A stretch of DNA of 64,000 nt from Phycicoccus sp. Root101 (GCF_001426245.1 NZ_LMCM01000007.1:62001-126000), one strand, 5' to 3'; positions 8,146 to 19,300 are shown, numbered from the stretch's first letter. A program made the numbers and translations. The notes: generated by a model from the sequence alone, not told the origin.

Positions 8146-9024
8146 ATGGGCCGCGACCGTGGGTCGAGGCGCACGCCCGACAGCCGCGCCGACACCCGCG
8201 CCGACCCCGCCGACGAGGCCGGCACCTCGCCGGTCGAGTTCGTCGACGACGGCACCGGCGGCACGGTCGTCATGATCGACGGGCACCCGCAGTCCTACGT
8301 CCAGCTCGGCGACCCCCGCCTCCTCGTCTTCGAGTACGTCCAGTTCCTCGCGGCCGTGGTCGACGTGCTGCCGGAGGGACCCGTGGCCGCCACCCATGTG
8401 GGTGGGGCCGGCCTGACCCTCCCCCGCTACGTCGCCCACACCCGACCCGGGTCGCCGCAGATCGTCCTCGAGCCTGCGCAGGACGTGACCAGCGCCGTGC
8501 GCCAGACGCTGCCGCTGCCGCGTGGTCACCGGATCCGGGTGCGCCCGGTCGACGGTCGCAGCGGGCTGCGCCAGCTCGCCGACGGCAGTGCGGAGCTGGT
8601 GGCCGTCGACGCGTATGCCGCCGGCCGCGTCCCTGCCGAGCTCACCTCGACCGAGTGGTTCACCGACGTCGCCCGGGTGCTCGGGGCGGGCGGTCTCCTC
8701 GCGATGAACACCGCCGACGAGCCCAGTCGTCGCCACCTCGCCCGCCTGCACGCCACGATCGCCACCGTCCTGCCGCACACGGCGGCGATCGCGACCTCCG
8801 AGGTCCGCAAGGGTCGACGCTTCGGCAACACCGTCCTCGTCGCGAGCGCCCAGCCCCTGCCCCTGACGGCCCTGGCCCGCAGGGTCGCCATGACGGCCTT
8901 CTCGGCCACCTTGCTGCACGGTCCGTCGCTGGCCAGGACCCTCGGGTCGGCGCAGCCGTTCACCGACGAGGACGCCGAGGCCTCCCCCGAGCCACCCCGC
9001 GTCGAGGGCTGGCGCGTGCGCTGA
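8146..9024 (+). CDS. Spermidine-synthase-like protein
   Basis: A 292-residue protein of the spermidine synthase / SAM-methyltransferase fold. DPRLLVFEYVQFLAAVVDVL, THVGGAGLTLPRY, VLEPAQDVT and ELVAVDAYAAGRVPAELTS follow the order seen in SpeE-like proteins. Many actinobacteria encode such stand-alone proteins annotated fused MFS/spermidine synthase or spermidine synthase-like, and real polyamine synthesis is doubtful for them. It starts two bases after the alcohol dehydrogenase stop. The first 30 residues are Arg/Asp-rich and may be disordered. Confidence 0.72.
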   Translation: MGRDRGSRRTPDSRADTRADPADEAGTSPVEFVDDGTGGTVVMIDGHPQSYVQLGDPRLLVFEYVQFLAAVVDVLPEGPVAATHVGGAGLTLPRYVAHTRPGSPQIVLEPAQDVTSAVRQTLPLPRGHRIRVRPVDGRSGLRQLADGSAELVAVDAYAAGRVPAELTSTEWFTDVARVLGAGGLLAMNTADEPSRRHLARLHATIATVLPHTAAIATSEVRKGRRFGNTVLVASAQPLPLTALARRVAMTAFSATLLHGPSLARTLGSAQPFTDEDAEASPEPPRVEGWRVR

Positions 9025-9079
9025 GGCGCACGGGCTGACGGGCGGCTGCCCCGCGCCATGCCGGGGTCGACGCGGCAGG

Positions 9080-10123
9080 ATGGAGTCCATGACCTCCGCC
9101 CTCAGGCTGCCCGCCCCGCGCGTCCCCGACCCCCGCTCCGCACCGGTGCTGCGCTGGGGCGTGATCGCCCCGGGCGGCATCGCCCGCACGTTCGGGCGGG
9201 CACTGCGCGCACGGACGGGCCAGGAGCTCCGGGCGGTGGCCTCGCGCAGCCTCGACCGGGCGCAGGAGTACCAGCGGGAGTTCGACGTCGAGGTCGCCTA
9301 CGGCTCCTACGAGGAGCTGGTCGCGGACCCGCACGTCGACGCCGTGTACGTCGCGTCGCCGCACTCCGAACACCTGGCCCACGCCCAGCTCGCCCTGGAG
9401 GCGGGCAAGCCCGTCCTGGTCGAGAAGGCGTTCACGCGCACCGGTGCCGAGGCGCGCGCCGTGTTCGACACGGCGGAGCGCGCCGGGCTGTTCGCCATGG
9501 AGGCGATGTGGACGCGGTTCCTCCCCCACATGGACGTCGTCCGCCAGGTCCTCGAGCAGGGGCTGCTCGGTGAGGTGCAGGTGGTCGCCGCCGACCACGG
9601 TCAGAAGCTCTATCCCGACGGACCCCAACGGCTCAGCGACCCGGCCCTCGCCGGGGGTGCCCTCCTCGACCTCTGCGTCTACCCGATCTCGTTCGCCTCC
9701 ATGGTGCTCGGCGAGTTCGACTCGCTGTCCGCGACCGGGCTCCTCACCACCGAGGGCGTGGACGCCCAGGAGGTGGTCACGGTGCAGAACGCCGCCGGGG
9801 CCCTCGGGCTGCTCAGCGCCAGCATGGTCTCGAGCACCCCCACGACCGCGTCCATCTCCGGGACCCGGGCGCGTCTGGAGTTCACCGGCGCCTTCTACGG
9901 CCAGTCGACCATGACCCTGCTGTCGCCCCACGACGAGGTGCTCGACGTCCTCGAACCCAGCGACCGCGAGCACGGCCTGCACCACGAGATCGTTGAGGTG
10001 GCTGCCTGCGTCGACGCCCGGCTGCTCGAGTCGCCGCTCCTGCCGTGGGCCGAGACGCTGCGGGTCATGGACGCCATGGACGCCGTGCGCGAGCAGATCG
10101 GGTTCCGCCTGCCCGGCGAGTGA
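9080..10123 (+). CDS. Gfo/Idh/MocA family NAD(P)-dependent oxidoreductase
   Basis: A 347-residue oxidoreductase. The N-terminal Rossmann fold begins WGVIAPGGIARTFG; DAVYVASPHSEHLAHAQLAL and AGKPVLVEKAFTRTG carry the family EKP-like motif (here EKA). The C-terminal alpha/beta domain includes MEAMWTRFLPH and GGALLDLCVYPI. Such enzymes oxidise or reduce sugars, inositols or related polyols, or dihydrodiols; substrate unknown. ATG 9080 is used; ATG 9089 is equally possible. Not obviously linked to its neighbours. Confidence 0.85.
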   Translation: MESMTSALRLPAPRVPDPRSAPVLRWGVIAPGGIARTFGRALRARTGQELRAVASRSLDRAQEYQREFDVEVAYGSYEELVADPHVDAVYVASPHSEHLAHAQLALEAGKPVLVEKAFTRTGAEARAVFDTAERAGLFAMEAMWTRFLPHMDVVRQVLEQGLLGEVQVVAADHGQKLYPDGPQRLSDPALAGGALLDLCVYPISFASMVLGEFDSLSATGLLTTEGVDAQEVVTVQNAAGALGLLSASMVSSTPTTASISGTRARLEFTGAFYGQSTMTLLSPHDEVLDVLEPSDREHGLHHEIVEVAACVDARLLESPLLPWAETLRVMDAMDAVREQIGFRLPGE

Positions 10124-10195
10124 TCCGCGCCCGTACGCTGCCCGCGCGTGCTGCGCCGAGGTCCGGGACGTGGGCAGGGCGCGCAGGTGGTGGGG

Positions 10196-10558
10196 TCAGA
10201 CCAGGGGGAGGTATGCCGTGAGGTCGGCCCGGTGGCCGCTGACCCGCAGGCTGCCCGCCTCCCAGGCCCCGTCCCAGCTCAGGGAGCCGGTGGCCACCTG
10301 CAGCCACGTCTGCGCGTCGGTCTCGACCACGTTGGGCGGGGTGCCTCGCGTGTGGGTCGTGCCGGACACGCACTGGACCGCGCCGAACGGTGGCACGCGC
10401 ACCTCGACGCTGCGACCGGGCGCGACCGTCGCGAGCTCCTCGAGCGCGTAGCGCACGGCGGTGGCCAGGTCCGCGCGGGCGAGGTCCGCACCCTCTGCCT
10501 GCCAGCGTTGCACCGCCGAGCGTCCAGCGGCGACAGGGACTCGGCGGCGCGGCGGCAT
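10196..10558 (-). CDS. Sterol-carrier (SCP2-like) family protein
   Basis: A 120-residue protein. The block VRYALEELATVAPGRSVEVRVPPFGAVQC followed by HTRGTPPNVVETDAQTWLQVATG is highly typical of the small actinobacterial bacterial SCP orthologue, which is usually encoded among purine genes, as here between purF and purL. The SCP2 fold binds lipids or acyl chains; the role of this family is not known. It is separated from the upstream kinase gene by a hairpin region. Confidence 0.8.
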   Translation of the reverse strand: MPPRRRVPVAAGRSAVQRWQAEGADLARADLATAVRYALEELATVAPGRSVEVRVPPFGAVQCVSGTTHTRGTPPNVVETDAQTWLQVATGSLSWDGAWEAGSLRVSGHRADLTAYLPLV

Positions 10559-10659
10559 GCCTCCATCGTAGGCAGCGAGCAGGGGGCGGCCGGACGCGGC
10601 GGTCCGACGCGACCGGCCGGCGCGGGTCGCTCGCGACCTGTCGGCGGCGGCTCCAGGGA

Positions 10660-10677
10660 ATGGGTACTTCTACCCAT
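10660..10677. repeat. Short inverted repeat upstream of the SCP2-like gene
   Basis: ATGGGTA, CTTC, TACCCAT: a perfect 7-base inverted repeat with a 4-base loop, about 100 bases upstream of the SCP2-like gene. It could be a regulator site or small hairpin. Confidence 0.45.
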
Positions 10678-10735
10678 GTACGCCTGTCGGTGGGCAGGCC
10701 TATGGTTCACGACAGGGGACACCACAGGGGACGAA

Positions 10736-10771
10736 CGGCCCGGCCACGCAGGGGGAAGCGTGACCGGGCCG
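10736..10771 (-). terminator. Hairpin downstream of the truncated GAF kinase
   Basis: Arms CGGCCCGGCCACGC (10736-10749) and GCGTGACCGGGCCG (10758-10771) pair at 13 of 14 positions with an 8-base loop, 15 bases beyond the stop of the minus-strand GAF protein. There is no clear T tail, as is common in actinobacteria. Confidence 0.6.
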
Positions 10772-10785
10772 CTCGCTGTGTCGGG

Positions 10786-11541
10786 TCAGCGTCGGTCCGG
10801 TCTGCGGCCGTCCGCCGGCCCGGCGTCGGCACCAGAGGACCGGGCCACGTCCAGCAGCTCGGCGATCATGGCGCCCATCCCTGCCGCCGAGGACTCGGCC
10901 CGGGCCAGCAGCTGGGCAGCGTTCGGGGAGTCGATCAGCTCGGGACTGCCCGCCGCGAGCTCGATGAACCACGTGAGGGCGGCGAGCGGGTTGCGAAGGT
11001 CGTGGCAGACCTGTCCGGCGAACTTGAGCAGGTGGTCGTTGGAGCGCGCCAGCTCACGGGACACGAGCCGCAGCTCGAGGAGGTCGACGGCCTGGTCGGC
11101 CAGGGCTCCGAGCGCGCGCCCACCTGCGACGGACAGGTTGCGCGGGACGTCGTCGAAGACGCACAGGGTCCCGATCGGCACCCCGGCCGGCGTGACGAGC
11201 GGGCTCGAGGCGTAGAAGCGGACGTTGGCGATCTCACCGGTGACGAACGGGTTGGCCTTGAAGCGTTCGTCGACCCGGGCGTCCGGGACGGCCACCTGCA
11301 CCGGGTCGCTGAGGACCTGGGCGCACATCGACTCCTCACGCGAGCACACCGCAGCGAGCAGGCCCACCGCTGCGATCTGGTGCTGGTGGCGGTCGTCGAT
11401 GATGTTGATGACCGCGGTCGGGACGTCGCACATCGCTGCCGCCAGCTCGACGAGCCGTTCGAGATCCGGTTCGGCCGGAGCGCCGACGACGTCGTACTCC
11501 TCGATCGCCTCGCGGCGTGCGAGGTCCTGGACCGTGCTCAT
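10786..11541 (-). CDS. GAF-domain histidine kinase homologue lacking the ATPase domain
   Basis: A 251-residue tandem paralogue of the next gene. The GAF domain spans about residues 20-165 (DVPTAVINIIDDRHQHQIA, FYASSPLVTPAGVPIGTLC). The dimerisation/phosphoacceptor helix keeps the H-box (CHDLRNPLAALTWF, about residue 180) and ends at LARAESSAAGMGAMIAELLDVAR. It stops there, with no N, G1 or G2 boxes, so it cannot autophosphorylate alone. ATG 11541 with GGGGGGAG upstream is preferred over a 10-residue extension. It may heterodimerise with, or be phosphorylated by, the full-length partner; that is inference. Confidence 0.8.
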   Translation of the reverse strand: MSTVQDLARREAIEEYDVVGAPAEPDLERLVELAAAMCDVPTAVINIIDDRHQHQIAAVGLLAAVCSREESMCAQVLSDPVQVAVPDARVDERFKANPFVTGEIANVRFYASSPLVTPAGVPIGTLCVFDDVPRNLSVAGGRALGALADQAVDLLELRLVSRELARSNDHLLKFAGQVCHDLRNPLAALTWFIELAAGSPELIDSPNAAQLLARAESSAAGMGAMIAELLDVARSSGADAGPADGRRPDRR

Positions 11542-11637
11542 CTCGCTCCCCCCAGGGATTCCCACACCCACGTCCCCCTCTCGTCAGCTGCCGGCCGGTC
11601 GCCCCCTCGGTCCCCGGTCCCCGTGGCCGTTCTCGTC

Positions 11638-12834
11638 CTACCCGCTGCCCTGTGACTGCGGCCGGTCCGGGAAGGACACCCAGACGCTGGCGCCGCCGAG
11701 CTCGGAGTCGACGATGCCGATGCGGCCGCCGTGCGACTGCACGATGCGGCGGCACGTGCTCAGGCCGATGCCCAGTCCTTCGACGTCCTGCTTGTCGTCC
11801 CCCCGGGCGAGCAGCTCGAAGACGCGGTCGCGGTCCTGCCTGGGCACCCCGGGACCGTTGTCGTCCACGGTCACCCGCCAGCCGCCGGTGATGCGCTCGG
11901 CGCCGACGCGGACCACGGGCTGCCCGGTACCGGCTGCGGCACTGAACTTCACGGCGTTGGCGACGAGGTTCTGGAGCAGGGCGCGAAGCAGCGTGGCGTC
12001 GCCGGACACCTTGGGCAGGCCCTCCACGCGGACGTCGGCCCTGGCGTCGGCGATCTGGGCGGACAGGTCCTCGAGCACGGCGTCGGCCTCGCCCTGGAGG
12101 TCGACGATGCCCTTGCGCCCACCGCCACCGATGCGGGCGAAGTCGAGCAGGTCGCCGATCATCGCGGTCATCCGCGCTGCGGACGACTCGGCCCGCGCCA
12201 GCAGCTCGGCAGCGTCAGGGGCGTCAGCGAGCTCCGGGCTGTCGGCGGCCAGCTCGAGGAAACCGGTCAGCGCCGCGAGCGGGTTCCGCAGGTCGTGGCT
12301 GACCTGCCCGGCGAACTGCGTCAGCTGCTCGTTGGAGCGCGCCAGCTCACGGGTGAGGCGGCGCAGCTCCAGGACGTCGACCACCTGCTCGGCCAGCACC
12401 CCCAGGGCCTTGCCCGCTGCCACGGACAAGCGGCGAGGCACGTCGTCGAAGACGCACAGGGTGCCGATCGGCACGCCCGCCGGCGTGACGAGCGGGCTGG
12501 AGGCGTAGAAGCGGACGTTCGCGATGACGCCCGTGACGAACGGGTTGTCCGCGAAGCGCTCGTCGAGGCTCGCGTCGGGCACCGCCACGAGCTGGGGGTC
12601 GTGCAGGACCCGGGCGCACATCGAGTCCTCGCGGGAGCAGACCGCAGCAGACAGCCCGATCGCTGCGATCTGGTGCTGCTGACGGTCGTCGATGATGTTG
12701 ATGACCGCCGTCGGGACGTCACACACGGCGGCGGCCAGCTCGACGAGGCGCTGGAGGTCGGGTTCCGCCGGGCGTCCGACGACCTCGTACTCCTCGATCG
12801 CCTCGCGCCTGGCGAGGTCCTGCCCTGAACTCAC
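11638..12834 (-). CDS. GAF-domain sensor histidine kinase
   Basis: A 398-residue soluble kinase. The GAF domain is at about 20-165, HisKA with the H-box VSHDLRNPLAALTGF at about 180, and HATPase_c at about 285-390: N-box LLQNLVANAVKFS, G1 VDDNGPGVP, G2 GLGIGLSTCRRIVQSHGG. There is no transmembrane segment, so it probably senses a cytosolic ligand or redox state through GAF. The start is GTG 12834 with GAGGAG upstream. No response regulator gene is adjacent, so it is an orphan. The next gene downstream is a near copy lacking the catalytic domain. Confidence 0.9.
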   Translation of the reverse strand: MSSGQDLARREAIEEYEVVGRPAEPDLQRLVELAAAVCDVPTAVINIIDDRQQHQIAAIGLSAAVCSREDSMCARVLHDPQLVAVPDASLDERFADNPFVTGVIANVRFYASSPLVTPAGVPIGTLCVFDDVPRRLSVAAGKALGVLAEQVVDVLELRRLTRELARSNEQLTQFAGQVSHDLRNPLAALTGFLELAADSPELADAPDAAELLARAESSAARMTAMIGDLLDFARIGGGGRKGIVDLQGEADAVLEDLSAQIADARADVRVEGLPKVSGDATLLRALLQNLVANAVKFSAAAGTGQPVVRVGAERITGGWRVTVDDNGPGVPRQDRDRVFELLARGDDKQDVEGLGIGLSTCRRIVQSHGGRIGIVDSELGGASVWVSFPDRPQSQGSG

Positions 12835-12888
12835 GACACTCCTCAGTGGGACCCGTCGACATCGTCGTCGACCCGGAAACCGGACGAA

Positions 12889-15185
<2,297 letters not shown>

Positions 15186-15189
<4 letters not shown>

Positions 15190-15857
15190 GCTGAAACCAC
15201 CTGTCGCAGAACAGAAGTGAAGAAGGGGAGCCCATCGGTCGAGGGGCCGTAGCCCTCCTCCACGCAGTGCTCGGGGTGGGGCATGAGGCCCACGATGTTG
15301 CCGCGCTCGTTGCTGATGCCCGCGATGCCGCGGTACGAGCCGTTCGGGTTGTCACCGGCATACCGGAAGACCACGCGGCCCTCACCCTCGAGCTCGTCGA
15401 GGGTTCGCTCGTCGGCGACGAACCCGCCCTCGCCGTTCTTGAGGACGATCGTGATCTCCTGCCCGGCCTCGAAGTCGGAGGTCCAGGTGGTCGAGGCGTT
15501 CTCGACGACGAGCCGCTGGTCGACGCAGTTGAACTTGCGGTGGTCGTTGCGGATCAGCGCACCGGGGAGCAGGTGGCTCTCGCAGAGCACCTGGAAGCCG
15601 TTGCAGATGCCGAGCACCGGCAGCCCTCCCTGGGCTGCGGGGATGAGGGCGTCCATGACCGGCGCGAAACGGGCGATGGCACCGCAGCGCAGGTAGTCGC
15701 CGTACGAGAAACCGCCGGGGAGGACCACGGCGTCGACGCCCTTGAGGTCGGCGTCGCCGTGCCAGAGGCTGACGGCCTCGGCGCCGACGGCGCGCACCGC
15801 GCGGGCGGCGTCACGGTCGTCGAGGGAGCCCGGAAACGTGACGACCCCGACCTTCAC
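15186..15857 (-). CDS. purQ: Phosphoribosylformylglycinamidine synthase glutaminase subunit
   Basis: A 223-residue class I glutamine amidotransferase that supplies ammonia to PurL. The nucleophile lies in [15 protein letters not shown] (Cys of GICNG), the oxyanion region in [12 protein letters not shown], and the catalytic His/Glu in [12 protein letters not shown]. The start overlaps the purS stop and the stop overlaps the purL start, each by 4 bases. Confidence 0.97.
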
Positions 15858-16126
15858 TGGCCGGGGTCCGTGGTCTCGCCGTCGCTCGCGCGGACGGACA
15901 CGACGTCCTCGATGACGGGGTTGGAGAGCAGCTTGTCCGCTGCCTCCCGCGCCGCCGCGAGCACCTCGTCGGTGACCTCGCCGTCCACGGTGAGGACGAA
16001 GCGCTTGCCCTGCCTCACATCCGTGAACTGCTCGAAGCCGAGCCGGGGGAGCGCCCCGTTCACGGCCTGACCCTGGGGGTCGAGGATCTCTGGCTTCAGC
16101 ATGACGTCAATGACGACGTGGCCCAT
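15854..16126 (-). CDS. purS: Phosphoribosylformylglycinamidine synthase subunit PurS
   Basis: A 90-residue small subunit that bridges PurQ and PurL in the FGAM synthase complex. The pattern [20 protein letters not shown] followed by [14 protein letters not shown] is characteristic of PurS. ATG 16126 is chosen because AGGAGA lies upstream and the protein then begins MGHVV; a longer start at 16150 is unlikely. The C-terminus carries a short extra acidic tail. Confidence 0.95.
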   Translation of the reverse strand: MGHVVIDVMLKPEILDPQGQAVNGALPRLGFEQFTDVRQGKRFVLTVDGEVTDEVLAAAREAADKLLSNPVIEDVVSVRASDGETTDPGQ

Positions 16127-16307
16127 TCGGGTGTCTCCTGGGTTCAGCACGGGACTAGCGCGGGGGATGGAAGCGACCGCAGTCTATCCGGGCCACGGAG
16201 CAGGTATGCCGCGTGGTCACCTCCCGGACGTCCCCGCACGGCCGGGCGAGTGGTTGACACGTCGTGGCGCCCGGAGGAGCGTCCGTGGGGAGAGCCCGGG
16301 AGGCGCC

Positions 16308-16748
16308 ATGAACACCGTGATGAAGACCGTGATGCGGACCGCCAACAAGGTGGGCGTCGGTGTCTACCGGGTGTCGGGCGGCAAGGTGGGGGGCAAGGGC
16401 TCCGGCGGTGTCCCGGTCCTGCTGCTCACCGTCCCCGGCCGCAAGACGGGGAAGCCGCACACCACCCCCGTCGGGTACTTCGAGCACGAGGGCGGCTACC
16501 TCGTCGTGGGGTCGGCGGGCGGGATGCCGGAGGACCCGCAGTGGTTCCGCAACCTGCGGGCCGCCGGTCGCGCGGAGGTGCAGCGGGGCCGGGCCACCGA
16601 GGCCGTCACGGTCCGGGAGCTGACCGGGGACGAGCGGGATGCTGCCTGGCGGGACGTGGTCCTCGTCCGCTGTCCACCCTTCGGCAAGTACGAGCTGAAG
16701 ACGTCGCGGACCATGCCCCTCGCCCTCCTGACCCCCACGCGCGGCTAG
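16308..16748 (+). CDS. Deazaflavin (F420)-dependent nitroreductase-family protein (DUF385)
   Basis: A 146-residue protein of the Ddn/FDOR-A type split beta-barrel family: PVLLLTVPGRKTGKPHTTPV, YLVVGSAGGMPEDPQWFRNL and ADVQ-like repeats are the usual signature. Members use reduced F420 to reduce nitro-aromatics, quinones or similar compounds. ATG 16308 has GGGAGG four bases upstream. It is monocistronic and diverges from purS. Physiological substrate unknown. Confidence 0.87.
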   Translation: MNTVMKTVMRTANKVGVGVYRVSGGKVGGKGSGGVPVLLLTVPGRKTGKPHTTPVGYFEHEGGYLVVGSAGGMPEDPQWFRNLRAAGRAEVQRGRATEAVTVRELTGDERDAAWRDVVLVRCPPFGKYELKTSRTMPLALLTPTRG

Positions 16749-16817
16749 TCCAGCGGGGCGGGGTCGGCTGCGCGGGCGGCGTCGGCTGCGCGGGGGCCTC
16801 GCCGGGGCCAGCCGGCG

Positions 16818-18209
16818 TCAGGTGCGCGCTGCGGCGAGGGCAGCCAGGACCGCCTCGACGGAGCGGTCGACGTCCTGCGAGGTCGTCATCCAGCCGGACA
16901 CCGAGATCCGCATGACCGCGTCGCCGTTCCAGGTGCTGCCACCGATCCACGCCTCGCCGCCGGCCTGGACCCCAGCGAGGACCGCGCGGGTGACGTCGTC
17001 GGAGTCGTCGAACCGCACCAGCACCTGGTTGAGCACCACGTCGTTGAGGACCGCGACCCGTGCGTCGGCGGCCACCAGGGCCGAGGCGAAGCGGCGCGCG
17101 TGGGCGCAGGAGCGGTCCACGAGGTCGGCGACGCCGTCCCGGCCGAGCTGGGAGAGGGCGGCCCAGATCGCGAATCCCCTTGCGCGACGGGAGGACTCGA
17201 CGACATACCTGTAGGGGTCGCGGCCCGCCCCGGGGACGACGTACGGCGCCTCCCACGACATGGCGGCGACGTGGGCGACGGGATCGCGGGTGGCGACGAA
17301 GGCGGAGTCGTAGGGGACGTTGAGCCACTTGTGGCAGTCCGTGGCCCAGGAGTCGGCGCGCTCCACGCCGTCGACCAGCGGTCGCAGCCGTTCGCTCGCC
17401 CCTGCCCACAGCCCGAACGCTCCGTCCACGTGCAACCACGCACCTGCCTGCGCGCAGAGGTCTGCCAGCTCCCCGAACGGGTCGAAGGCACCGGTGTTGA
17501 CGTTGCCGGCCTGTGCGCACACGATGACCGGTCCCCCGTCCCGCCGGAGGACCTGCGCGAGGGCCGCGGGTCGCATCCGACCCTGCTCGTCGCTGGCGGC
17601 GACGTCGGGACGGCTGCCCAGGCCGGCGAAGCGCAGGGCCTGAGGCACGGTCGCGTGCACCTGGCCGCCGACGACGACCTGGATGCGGGGTGCGCCCTGG
17701 AGACCGTCGGCCTCGACGTCCCATCCCGCCCGCTCGAGCACCGCGTGCCTGGCTGTCGCGAGCGCCGTGAAGTTCGCCATCTGGGCGCCGGTCGGGAACC
17801 CGAAGGACGCCTGCGCCGGAAGGCCGAGCAGGTCGAGCAGCCAGCCGCCGGCGACCTCCTCGACGGCGGCCGCAGCCGGCGACATCACCTCGAGGCCGGC
17901 CACCTGGTCCCAGGCGACCGCGAGCCAGTCAGCGGCCATGGCGGCCTCGAGGGTGCCGCCCACGACGTACCCGAAGTAGCGCGGCCCGCTGGAGGCGACC
18001 AGTCCCGGGCCGACGGCGGCGGCGAGGCGCTCGACGACCTCCGCCGGTTCGGAGCCGCGGACCGGCACAGGTCCGCCGAGCGCCGCCCTCAGGCTCTGCG
18101 CCGTGACGTCCGGAGGCGCCCCGACCCGGCGTTCCCGCAGCCCGTCGAGGTGGGCGCGCGCAGCGGCCGACGCCGCGGCGAGGGCCGGGTGGCCCTCCAG
18201 GTCCTCCAC
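16818..18209 (-). CDS. PLP-dependent decarboxylase (group II, aromatic amino acid decarboxylase-like)
   Basis: A 463-residue PLP enzyme. The lysine that binds PLP is in DSWATDCHKWLNVPYDSA (about Lys294), and the preceding HVDGAFGLWAG carries the Asp that contacts the pyridine nitrogen. Also visible are GFPTGAQMANFTAL and VIVCAQAGNVNTGAFDPF. Group II enzymes decarboxylate aromatic amino acids, glutamate or related substrates; specificity cannot be read here. It starts (GTG 18209) only 27 bases after the purC stop, so it is probably cotranscribed with purC. Confidence 0.85.
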   Translation of the reverse strand: MEDLEGHPALAAASAAARAHLDGLRERRVGAPPDVTAQSLRAALGGPVPVRGSEPAEVVERLAAAVGPGLVASSGPRYFGYVVGGTLEAAMAADWLAVAWDQVAGLEVMSPAAAAVEEVAGGWLLDLLGLPAQASFGFPTGAQMANFTALATARHAVLERAGWDVEADGLQGAPRIQVVVGGQVHATVPQALRFAGLGSRPDVAASDEQGRMRPAALAQVLRRDGGPVIVCAQAGNVNTGAFDPFGELADLCAQAGAWLHVDGAFGLWAGASERLRPLVDGVERADSWATDCHKWLNVPYDSAFVATRDPVAHVAAMSWEAPYVVPGAGRDPYRYVVESSRRARGFAIWAALSQLGRDGVADLVDRSCAHARRFASALVAADARVAVLNDVVLNQVLVRFDDSDDVTRAVLAGVQAGGEAWIGGSTWNGDAVMRISVSGWMTTSQDVDRSVEAVLAALAAART

Positions 18210-18236
18210 GTCGGTGAGGCTACGCCCGCGCGGCGG

Positions 18237-19133
18237 TCAGGAGAAGGTGCGGCCGGTCAGGCGCTCGTAGGCCTCGACGTACTTCGCCCGCGTCTGCGCC
18301 ACGACGTCCTCGGGCAGGTCGGGCGGAGCCTCGCCCGACGCCTTGTCCCAGCCGCTGGCGGACGAGGTCAACCAGTCGCGGACGTACTGCTTGTCGTACG
18401 ACGGCTGCGGGTGGCCCGGCTCCCAGAGCTCGGCCGGCCAGAACCGGGACGAGTCCGGCGTCAGCACCTCGTCCGCGAGGACGACCTCGTCACCGTCGAG
18501 CCCGAACTCGACCTTGGTGTCGGCGATGAGGATGCCGCGCTCGGCGGCGATCTCGTTGCCGCGGGCGAGGATCGCGGTCGTGAGGTCCCGCACCCGCGAC
18601 GCGAGGGGGGCGCCGATCTCGGCCTCCACGGCGGCATACGGCATCGGCTGGTCGTGCTCCCCCATCGGCGCCTTGGTGGACGGGGTGAAGACGGGTTCGG
18701 GCAGGCGCGAGCCGTCGACCAGGCCCTCGGGCAGCGCCACCCCGGAGACGTGGCCGTCGGCGCGGTACTCGGTGAGTCCGCCACCGGTCAGGTAGGCGCG
18801 GGCGACGCACTCGACGGGGAGCATCGCGAGCCGCTTGACCAGCACCGCCCGCCCGGCAACGGCATCGGGCACGTCGGCCGACACCACGTGGTTGGGCACG
18901 AGGTCCTGCAGCCGCTCGAACCACCAGAGCGACAGCTGCGTCAGGACGGCACCCTTGTCGGGGATCGGGGTGTCGAGGACGAAGTCGTAGGCGGACATGC
19001 GGTCGCTGGCGACGAGGAGCAGCTGGTCGTTCCGCGGCGTCCCCGACTCGTCGAGCGGGGCGTAGAGGTCGCGGACCTTGCCCGAGTAGACGTGGGCGTA
19101 GCCGGGCACCGTGAGCGGCTGGGAGGACGTCAT
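18237..19133 (-). CDS. purC: Phosphoribosylaminoimidazole-succinocarboxamide synthase
   Basis: A 298-residue SAICAR synthetase: joins aspartate to CAIR with ATP in purine synthesis. Signatures are HVYSGKVRDLYAP, LVASDRMSAYDFVLDTPIPDKG, LPVECVARAYLTGG and LIADTKVEFGLDGDEVVLADE. ATG 19133 is chosen because GGAGG lies upstream and homologues begin there; an upstream 40-residue extension is rejected. The PLP decarboxylase follows 27 bases downstream. Confidence 0.96.
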   Translation of the reverse strand: MTSSQPLTVPGYAHVYSGKVRDLYAPLDESGTPRNDQLLLVASDRMSAYDFVLDTPIPDKGAVLTQLSLWWFERLQDLVPNHVVSADVPDAVAGRAVLVKRLAMLPVECVARAYLTGGGLTEYRADGHVSGVALPEGLVDGSRLPEPVFTPSTKAPMGEHDQPMPYAAVEAEIGAPLASRVRDLTTAILARGNEIAAERGILIADTKVEFGLDGDEVVLADEVLTPDSSRFWPAELWEPGHPQPSYDKQYVRDWLTSSASGWDKASGEAPPDLPEDVVAQTRAKYVEAYERLTGRTFS

Positions 19134-19197
19134 GCACCACATCCTCCCAGCCGACCGGTGGTCCGCGCGTGCCGGTCCGGCGCCCTCGCCCGTGTTC

Positions 19198-19250
19198 AGT
19201 GAGCAGCAACCGTCGGAGTCCGCGTGCCATACCGACAGCTGCTGCTCACT
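19198..19250. repeat. Long imperfect inverted repeat between purC and the MFS gene
   Basis: AGTGAGCAGCA (19198-19208) and TGCTGCTCACT (19240-19250) are perfect 11-base arms enclosing 31 bases that also contain GTCGG/CCGAC. It sits between divergent genes, so a simple terminator role is unexpected; a shared regulator site or RNA hairpin is possible. Confidence 0.5.
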
Positions 19251-19269
19251 CAACCGATCCTCGTGCGGC

Positions 19270-19300
19270 TTGACTTGAAGTCCACTTCATCTTTGAGGAT
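19270..19300 (+). promoter_or_regulatory. MerR-type promoter/operator of the MFS gene
   Basis: TTGACT (19270-19275) and the -10-like GAGGAT (19295-19300) are separated by 19 bases. Inside the spacer is the palindrome TGAAGT-CC-ACTTCA (19276-19289). The over-long 19-base spacer with a centred dyad is the hallmark of promoters activated by MerR-family regulators. Predicted transcription start coincides with the ATG at 19308. No merR gene is adjacent. Confidence 0.65.

Noticed and set aside
10758-11215. Possible plus-strand gene starting GTG after AGGGGGAAGC at 10758
   Set aside because: The start resembles a ribosome site, but the frame runs antisense through the GAF kinase homologue and the bases belong to a terminator hairpin.
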